Assembly: GCF_032118995.1 (NCBI RefSeq)
Contig: NC_092655.1
Span: 11,585,917-11,649,916 of the forward strand
Direction of reading: 5' to 3'
DNA length: 64,000 nt
DNA from: Asterias amurensis
Lineage: Eukaryota; Echinodermata; Asteroidea; Forcipulatida; Asteriidae
Within the stretch, counting starts at the first letter, position 1. Every line of letters begins with the position of its first letter. A program made the translations under genes and the position numbers. The notes below the pieces were generated by a model. That model made no database searches. It worked only from the letters and a program-made list of their open reading frames with translations, and had not been told where the DNA came from. This document shows positions 10,901-19,900 of this stretch, piece after piece.

Positions 10901-13900
10901 CGTGAACCAGTCGAGCGCTGTGTCGGTTATACCAAATCTGTCATGGAAGCGTTGCAGGAGGGTTTGGTGGTCTAGGGTATCGAAGGCGGCGGAGAGGTCC
11001 AGCATGACCATGAAAATGGCATTGTTTTTGTCGATTGCTCTAAGGATGTCATTTTGTACATGAAGCAGAGCAGTCTCGGTGCTGTGATTGGGCCTGTATG
11101 CTGACTGTAGAGGCTCTGCTAGCTGATGTTGAACAATATGTCGGGATAGTTGTTCGCAGGCGATCTTTTCCATAAGTTTGGCTAGGTACTGGAGATTAGA
11201 AATGGGGCGATAATTTTTGAGTACTTCTTTATTAAGAGATTGTTTTTTCAGGCTAGGAGTGATGACGGCCTTTTTGAATAGCTCTGGGAAAACACCTGAT
11301 GTCAGTGAGGTATTTACAATCTCTGTTAGCTTCGGTAAGAATGTAGCCGTATGCTTTTTGAATACCCAAGTTGGAACTATGTCGAGCTGGCACGATTTTG
11401 TCGCCGAGTTTTTGATCACTTTATGAAGGTAATCTTTGGTGATCGGCATGAAATGCGCGAACTGAGCACTTGGGGGGCATGTATGCAGATCAGCCGATGA
11501 AGTTGAATCAAGTTGAACGTCATCCATATGAGCTCGGATATTTTTAATTCTGTCAGTGAAAAATTTACTGAAAGCTTGAGCAAGAACTGTGGGCGAGTCC
11601 TGGATTGATGGGGTTAACCGGGGTTTACCAGTGAGGTTATTGACGATGCGGAAGACTTCATTTGGACTGGATCCTATCAACGACTCTCTATAGAAGACAG
11701 ATTTAGCTTTGACAAGCACTTCTGCAAGTTTGCGTTTGGATTGTTCGTAGTTCGTGCGGTCACTGGGTAGTCTGGACTTTCGCCACTTGCGTTCCGCTTG
11801 ACGACGTCCGCGTCTCGCGTCATCAACATCGTTGTTGTACCATCTTGGTTTAGCGCGTTTGGGCTTTGGTTTAGAAGTCAACAACGGTGCATAGATGTCT
11901 AGAGCACAGTTAACAGCAGAGTTAAATTCCACGACTGCCGTGTCAACGTCGCCTTCACAGGTGACATCGTGGAGACGTTCTGTTAGTTCACGAGCAAAGG
12001 CATTATGGTCAATCTTACGAAAATCACGGAACTTTGATGCCATGAGCACGGGTTGAGGCTTAATGAAGTGAAGTTTGCAGTTGACAACACCGTGGTCAGA
12101 GATGTCATTCATGTCAACTGTGCAGGCACTGACCAGTTCGTCATTATCAGATTTTACGATAATGCCGTCTAAAGTGTGTCCAAGTTTGTGGGTAGGGCCA
12201 GTAACAAGTTGTTTGAATCCATAGGCTGTTAGTGTAGTGTGGACGTGAGATGTATCAGGTTTGTGAGGACAGTCAAAGTGAATATTAAAATCACCAAGGC
12301 AGATTAGTTTTCCAGGTAGCTCATCAATGTATTCGATGAACCGATCGAAGTCACTGAGAAATGTAGATGTCTTAAGTTTGTTTCTTGCAGACGGAGGAGG
12401 TCTGTAGATTACTGCTAAGTGGAGGTGATGCGTGGTATCAGATATAAGAGCATGCTCAAATGTACTTGTTTCAAAATTGTCACATGGAACATGTATTAAG
12501 TGAAGCTCGTCACGAAAGATGACAGCAATACCTCCATGCTTGTCCCCGGGGCGCGGAATGTTAATGCACATGAACCCAGGTGGGGTTATCTCGTTAATGA
12601 TTACTTGATCATTAAAGTCAAGCCAAGTTTCTGTTAAAAACATTATATCAATGTTCTGGAATATAATGTAGTCGCAGATGATCAGGGATTTGTTGCAGGC
12701 AGAGTGGACGTTCCAGTGAGCTACATTAAGATAGCTTGATTCATTGTCTTGCGAGGGTTGTGACATAGATGGTTGCAGACCATTTCGGACATTTGGAATA
12801 GTGCTCTTAATTTTACGGTGGCGGATATGAGAACCAGCCCGCCGACTTCGTAGATGAAGCAGTCCCAGGTCCTTAAGATTTTGGAATACATGGGTTGGCA
12901 ATGTACACAAGTTGTTGCTAGGTTTTAGAGCAAGAAGTTCAGATCTAGTGTACAGGAGAGATGGCATTGAGTTTGTTTGTTCAAGCTGTACACTTTCATT
13001 CATAGTGACGTAATAAGCAGAGTCAAGCATTGTTGTGTCCATGGTGATAACAATGCCCAACGGAGTATAGGCAGACAAAGCGTATACAAGACTTACTGTT
13101 AGCAAGGTGACTGGAAACATCCTGCAAAACATCCAGAATATTTCAGCAAAACAAGGTCTGATTTTTCCTTTACAGGTCCTAGCTGATGCACTGCACCATA
13201 TTCGAAGCTATGTCAAGAATTGGGTGGTAAAATCCAAGCATAACAAGAATATTTCATTGAGATTTCCGGAGCAAATTCTCATAAGCGGCAGCAGCAAAAA
13301 CAGCGCCCTCTCCCTGTTAATCCTCCTCAGAGCGAAGCTGGTTTCTGCGGATGATAGCATGTTCTCTGAACTGTTGAACCAACTTTCAAAGCAACTTTAG
13401 GGAAGCCAGCAATGTTGACAGATTCAAGGCTGGCCTTAAGACAAAACCTATTTAAGCGTTCTGTTTTAGCCACCTAAAGTACAACAACCTTTACCTATTT
13501 TTCTGCATCAATGCCACTTTTTTTTAATAGTGTTTATCCTAACTGATTTTACTAATTGATTGTTGCATACAGGTACTGACTATGATTAAGGGAATCAATG
13601 TGTGGTGAAGAGGTTTTCAACTAGTGGTTTAGACCCAACGAGGCCTGGTTTTTTATAATTTTACCAACGAAGTCAAGAACCAGGCCTCGGCGGGTTTAAA
13701 CCACTAGTTGAAAACCGGTTCAACATTCATATGTACCTTTTCGGTCAAAAAACATCAACACTTTTAATCCAAAAAGTAAAACTAAACGCAAAAATTAAAA
13801 ATTTTCAATGATTTCTTTCAACACAACACCCCTCCAGCTATCAAAATGGTATGGCCCTCGGGTTAACAACTCCTTATAAGGAGATTGCTGTACACATCGT

Positions 13901-16900
13901 GCATACCCCGTAATGTGGCACACCTGTTCCAGCCAATGCTCTCGATCAATAGCAATGAAGAAACTGTCCAGCTCTCAACTGGTTATAAACACTGGTCGTT
14001 ATCAATGGTTTAAACACCCCCACATGACGAGCTCTCCACAAATAGGAATTTGAATACATTTTAACTGTATTTTCTCCAACTGTATGGATGCGTTTAAGCA
14101 CCCGGGAGCATGTTTCATGGATGGAAGCTATAAACATTGTCACTGAAATTATTATTATTAATTTACTTACATCCACCATACCATACTTGGGAGTTTGTAC
14201 CGAGATGCAGGCGCTACTGTCCACCATGAATGTCAGCTTGTAGTCCGTGTGAGAGCTCACTCCTAACTCTTTCATCTTAACCTCAATCCACTTCATGCTA
14301 GTGGCAGCTGATAGGAACAAAGGCACCATTATAATAATATGATTAATCTGGGATTTGAGGCATTGCATGCTGAAGTATCAAGATTGCAGAACTTGCAATC
14401 ACAAAGTTGAGGGTTTCGAATCCCCTAGCTAATTGCTGATTTCACAATGACTAGAATGAATATTGTCGTTGAGTTACCCTAAACATCGAACCATCCAAAC
14501 AAACAAACAAAGGAACAAAGAAAGAAACAAACAAACAAAGAAACAAAGAAACAAACAAACTAACAAACAAAGAAAAAAAGAAACAAAGAAACAAACAAAC
14601 AAACAAACAAACAAACAACAAGCAAACAAACAAACAAACAAACAAACAAACAAACAAACACAAAATCAATCAATCAAACAAACAAACAAACAAAAAAACA
14701 CAAAATCAAACAAACACACAAACAAACAATCAAACAAACAACCAAATTTATTTGATTTGGGATAACACCATCTGTGTATCTACTTGCGAGGTAGATTTTG
14801 TTCTTGAGAGAAATCTCTTGCTTTATATTCTACTAAAGTAGATTTTAGGGATTCTAAAAAGTTCGGAAAACAACTGCTTTTTAAATACTACCTGGGCGGA
14901 GGGTAGAAAATCGGCCATGACTACTGTTTTAGCTTCATGAGTGGATTGTTTACATTAACTTATATTACCACAGAGTGAGTTCTTATTTGGTCTAAATGTT
15001 CCAACTAGCTTGCTTTAGTCATCGTCGGGAGACTGATGAAATGTGAGAGAAGTGGGCCTACTTATAAGAGTTCAGAGGTTTCAGTGTAGGATCAGCCACT
15101 GCTGTAATTGGCTCTCCTCAGAGGAGGTCTGTGGTTGGTTAATAAAGGGCACTTATGCAGCACTTTTTAAATAAGGGAATCAATGAATGATGAAGAGATT
15201 TTCAACTAGTGGTTTAAACCCGCCGAGGCCTGCCTCTTGATAATTTTACCGAGACAAAATTGAGGTCAACTATCAAGAACCAGGCCTTGGCGGGCTTAAA
15301 CCACTAGTTAAAAACCTCTTGAACACACTTTAATTCCCATTCATAAATACCTTTTTGGTCAAAAAACATCAACACTTTTTGTTCAAAAAGTAAAACAAAT
15401 GAAAAATTATAATTGTCCTATGGTTTCTTTCACCCCACACCCCTCCAGCTATGAAATGGTAAGGAGATTGCTGTACGCGTCGCGCGTATCAAGTGGTGTG
15501 GCATAACTGTCCCAACTGTTGCTCTCGACCAATAGGAATAAAGAAACTGTCTTATAAGCACAGGTGCAAGCTCGCGTGTCACGCCCCTGTTTCAACACTT
15601 TTTACTGGTGTTATATCATCTGTTCAAACAACCCCCCGTGATGCCCTCTCAACCAATCAGAATGAACGAACTGTCTTAGGTATTTATGAATGTTGTATCA
15701 AAGCACCTTATGCTATTACTGACCCTGTTGAATGGTCTGAAGCATTCCTGAAACCATCTCAACTCCTTAGGAGTATGCAGCACCAGCAATCAAATAGGCA
15801 GCCCGTTTACTCCGGATGACGAGAAGCAATTATAGTAAAGTGTGTTGGGCAAGAACACAAGAGTCATGACCAGGATATGAACCCATACTCTGATGACTCA
15901 GCCACCAAAACTTGGGTTCGATGCTCTAGAGACCCTGGCCTGGAATTTCATCTGTGAAAGGGCAAGGCCATAGTGATTCAGCAAAGGGCACGCCTAGCAC
16001 CAAGGGCAACAATTCCAGGAATGGAGATAAGTCAGCCACAGATCATACTGCAGTCCCAAAAGGACAACTGCTTATTACCAGAACCAATGCTTATTACCAG
16101 AGCCAATATGCATTATCCCTGTCAACCATGCAAAGTTTCAAATCCTACAGAACCAATATTAAATTGGAGGATATGGAAGGGTCTTGAGCCAAAGATACCT
16201 GCCGTCAGTCTCACCAAATTCTTCTTAACTTAGGATTAAGCTTACATGTAGGACTTGGGACAAGCTCAATTCCGCATCCGAAGCATTAGGGCCCATTATA
16301 CCACTCCTTAGTTAAAACAGGCTACATGTACCCGTCCTAACTCGAGACCGGTCTGATCTTGGTGTTTCGTGGAATCGGCTGTAGGTGTTACGTTTAACAA
16401 GGATAAAGCATATTAAAGATAGTAGTGTGTCTCGCTTTCCCATTGTACTTACACCAGATGACGATGTCATAGTTCTTATATGCAGATGTAAGAAACTCAT
16501 GAAGATAAGGTCTCTTTAGCTCCAGGGCATGTTCAGCTACAGATCTGTGGTCTGAAACAAATAACAAGGAGATTTGGACATCAGAGATAAAATTTAGCAA
16601 GTTAAATAAAAGTGGAAATTTATAATGGGCCATATCTGTAAATGCCGAAAAATCAAATTTGGTGGACCTTGTTACAACAATGATTTCCTGAAACCATAAC
16701 ATATTGCAGCCAGACCAGCTGATCTGCTGATCCAGAAACACCAGAGCTCGAGTCAGGTGCATTTGACCACACGGCCAGGACACAGCATACCAGGTACCCA
16801 AATTGTTATTCCTGGGTCCATGTACACCTGTGGCTTATCTTCGATGTACTAGACTGCATTGGCCCCACAGAAGACCTTGAAATACACAGAGGCCACCATG

Positions 16901-19900
16901 ACCTCCATTCCCCTGGTCTTGGACTTTACAAGTTTCCCATAGACTTTCAGATTTTCCAATTGAAGTGCCTTTTCAAACCAAAAATGCCCTTGCCCTCTCC
17001 AAGATCACCAGTCAAGGCTTGCCAAAGTATAGTATACATGTAGTTTTATATTAGATTGATACCCCACATACAGCAGAGTGGTTTTGTGGCTATGCAATCC
17101 AGGGTATCAGACTCTGGTTTTGATGGTCTAGTCTGAAAGCACAAAACTTCCTGTGATAAGGGTGTTTTTTCTTCCATCATTATTTTGCAACTTCGACGAC
17201 CAAGTGAGTTAAAATTTTCAAAGGTTTGTTATGTTGTGCATAAGTTGAGAAACACCATGTGAAAAGACTGGTCTTTGACACTTACCAATAGTGTCCAGTA
17301 TCTTTAAGACATTTCTGAAAGCCCACTTGTTTCAGAAGACCTACATGTACCATCAAAGACTTATTTATTTGCTCTGTGCCTCAGCACCTTTGAGCAACCC
17401 TTTGATTTAGGAAATTTATTTTTGTTTCACCTTTACACTGATGTGTGTAAGCCCCGTACAATCAACACCTTTCTGAGTCCTTTGAAGAAGTACAAAAGTA
17501 CAGGCATTTTACTTGGGGTGGGATTCTAACCCTCGACCCTCGAATTTGCCGAGCGTACAGTGCTAACGCAATCCAGATATAAAGACTCAATCAACCTTGG
17601 GGATTAATATTTCAGAACTTAGTAATGTTATGTTCTTACCAAATAATGTGTAGTCAATATCTAGCACCAGAAGTTTCTTATCGGGTCGTGGTTCATTCAA
17701 AACTTTTATTTCATAGTCTTTGACTCTACGTTGAATTTTCTCCAAGAATTCCTCTCTGCAAATGAAAGACAAATAGATAAAATTGAACTCAAATTGAGTG
17801 GAATATTAAAAAAAATTGGTATCTTTTGTAACACTTTTGAAAAAGCAAGTTGAAATCTGCATCTAGGCCCAATTTGATGCCTCTAAAAGCACATTTTATT
17901 GACTTAGCAGAAAAGTGTTAAGCAAAATGTTATGCCTAAGCAGCTTTATTAAATACAGAGCATTTGTAAGGCGATATAATCCACCAAATTATGATGCTTA
18001 AGTCGCAGGAGAGTGAACCTCCACACAGTAAATTAGGCCCTATTCTAGAAAGATGGGAGTCGTGCATTTGAAACCTACGGGTACCAACCAAACCTCCTGG
18101 CTGAAACACAAAAATAATAATAATTACAACATTTACAGAGCGCTAAATACGGATGTTTCTAAGCGCTATAACCAGATTGACAAAACAGATGGGTTTGATT
18201 TTCCTTCAAAATGTGTGATGTTTTTTATTTGAATTCCAGCAGTAGGGCTTGCTACAAGTACAGTTGCATTCCATTTGTAAGTTTCTTGATCGAGAACAAC
18301 GCGATTCAGGTGGCACAAAAAAAGGTTTCGTTGGTGCTGGCGCCACGAATATGGAGTGGATTGGCCTTATTCATGGGGTTAGCAAGACTGAAACAACATC
18401 CTAAACGCAGGGGGGTGGGGGAGGGGGGAGATGTGGTAGGCTGTTGACAAAAAAAACTGAACTGTTAGCACAAAGCAAGAAAGCTTGTGATCACAAAAGC
18501 TTGCATCGTGTACAGTGCTAGCACTATCCACAGTGTAAGGGTGAAACCAGTACCGGTGCATTTATCTGTGGTTTAGCCCTACTGTGCAATCTTCAAGGCA
18601 TTTCATACATGTATACATGTACATTTAGTTTTTGTCTTCATGTCTTTATATGATCTTAACTGTAACATCAAAAATATAAACTACAAACTGTTATTTTTTT
18701 TTGGGGGGGGGGTATAGACAAAATAAACGATTTCCCGGTTAAACCCTTCTTCTGACCTACATTGTATACACGTAGCTGTGTCCATTGCTATGCACCAACA
18801 TATTTTCAAGAACTTATTCACAAATATCAGCCTTCTAGAAATCTCCGCTCCCAATCAGAATCAGTTGCATTCCATTTGTAAGTTTCTTGAGCGAGAACAA
18901 CACGAATTAGGTGGCACAAAAAAGGTTTCATTATATGGAGTGGATTGGCCTCATTCATGGGGCTTGCAAGACTGAAAACAACATCCTAAACGCAGGAGGG
19001 GGGGGGGAGGGGGATGTGATAGGCTGTTGACAAAAAACCTGAACTGTGAGCACAAAGCAAGAAAGCTTGTGATCACAAAAGCTTGCACATCGTGTACAGT
19101 GCTAACACTATCCAGTGTAAGGGCGAAACCAGTACAGATGCATTTTATATCTGTGGTTTAGCCCTACTGTGCATTCTTCAAGGCATTTCTTATACGGTTA
19201 GTTTTTGTCTTCATGTCTTTATGATCTTAACTGTAACATCAAAAACAAACTACAAACTGTTTTTTTTTTGGGGGAGGGGGTATAGACAAAATAAATGATT
19301 TCCGGGTTAAACCCTTCTTCTGACCTAGTGCGTAGCTGTGTCCTTTGCTGCGCACCAACATATTTTCAAGAACTTATTCAAAAATATCAGCCTTCCAGAA
19401 ATCTCCCCTCCAAATCACCATCTCTACTTGCCTGTTTATCAGCTCCAACATAGTCATACGGTAAACTTGCATTTTCTACGTCTTCTCCTAGTACACTTTG
19501 TAACAATCTCCCCCGCGACATCAAATACGCACAAAACTCTGGATGACAATTCATTACGCCTTCTCAAAACTCATTTTCTAATGACTTTGTACTGTACATC
19601 CCATTTGGACGCTGTGTGTAATGCGCTTTATAAAAACGGTTTATTATTATTAATATTATTATTATTATTAAAACGGAGAAATCACATCCCTGAAACGTTT
19701 GAATTGTCTATGCCCTGAGTTCTATACCTCTTCTCTGTTTGGATGTCATCTTCTTCCACATCAAAATCATCAATTACTTCATCCATGTCTTTAGGTTTCT
19801 CATTGGCAGCCGCTATCGTTTCTTCCCTCGTCCCGACCATCATTAGCTTGGTCTTGGCCTTCAGCTGCAGCACCGACATCAGGGTGTCATCTGCTGGCAC

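Noticed and set aside
9903..13400. Plus-strand frames of 70-107 codons over the LINE
   Set aside because: Antisense shadows of the 1080-codon LINE polyprotein.
14451..14765. [13 protein letters not shown] and [13 protein letters not shown] frames
   Set aside because: Translations of an (AAAC)n microsatellite.
15493..16233. Frames of 77-108 codons in a UBLCP1 intron
   Set aside because: They overlap dispersed repeats and show no conserved motif.
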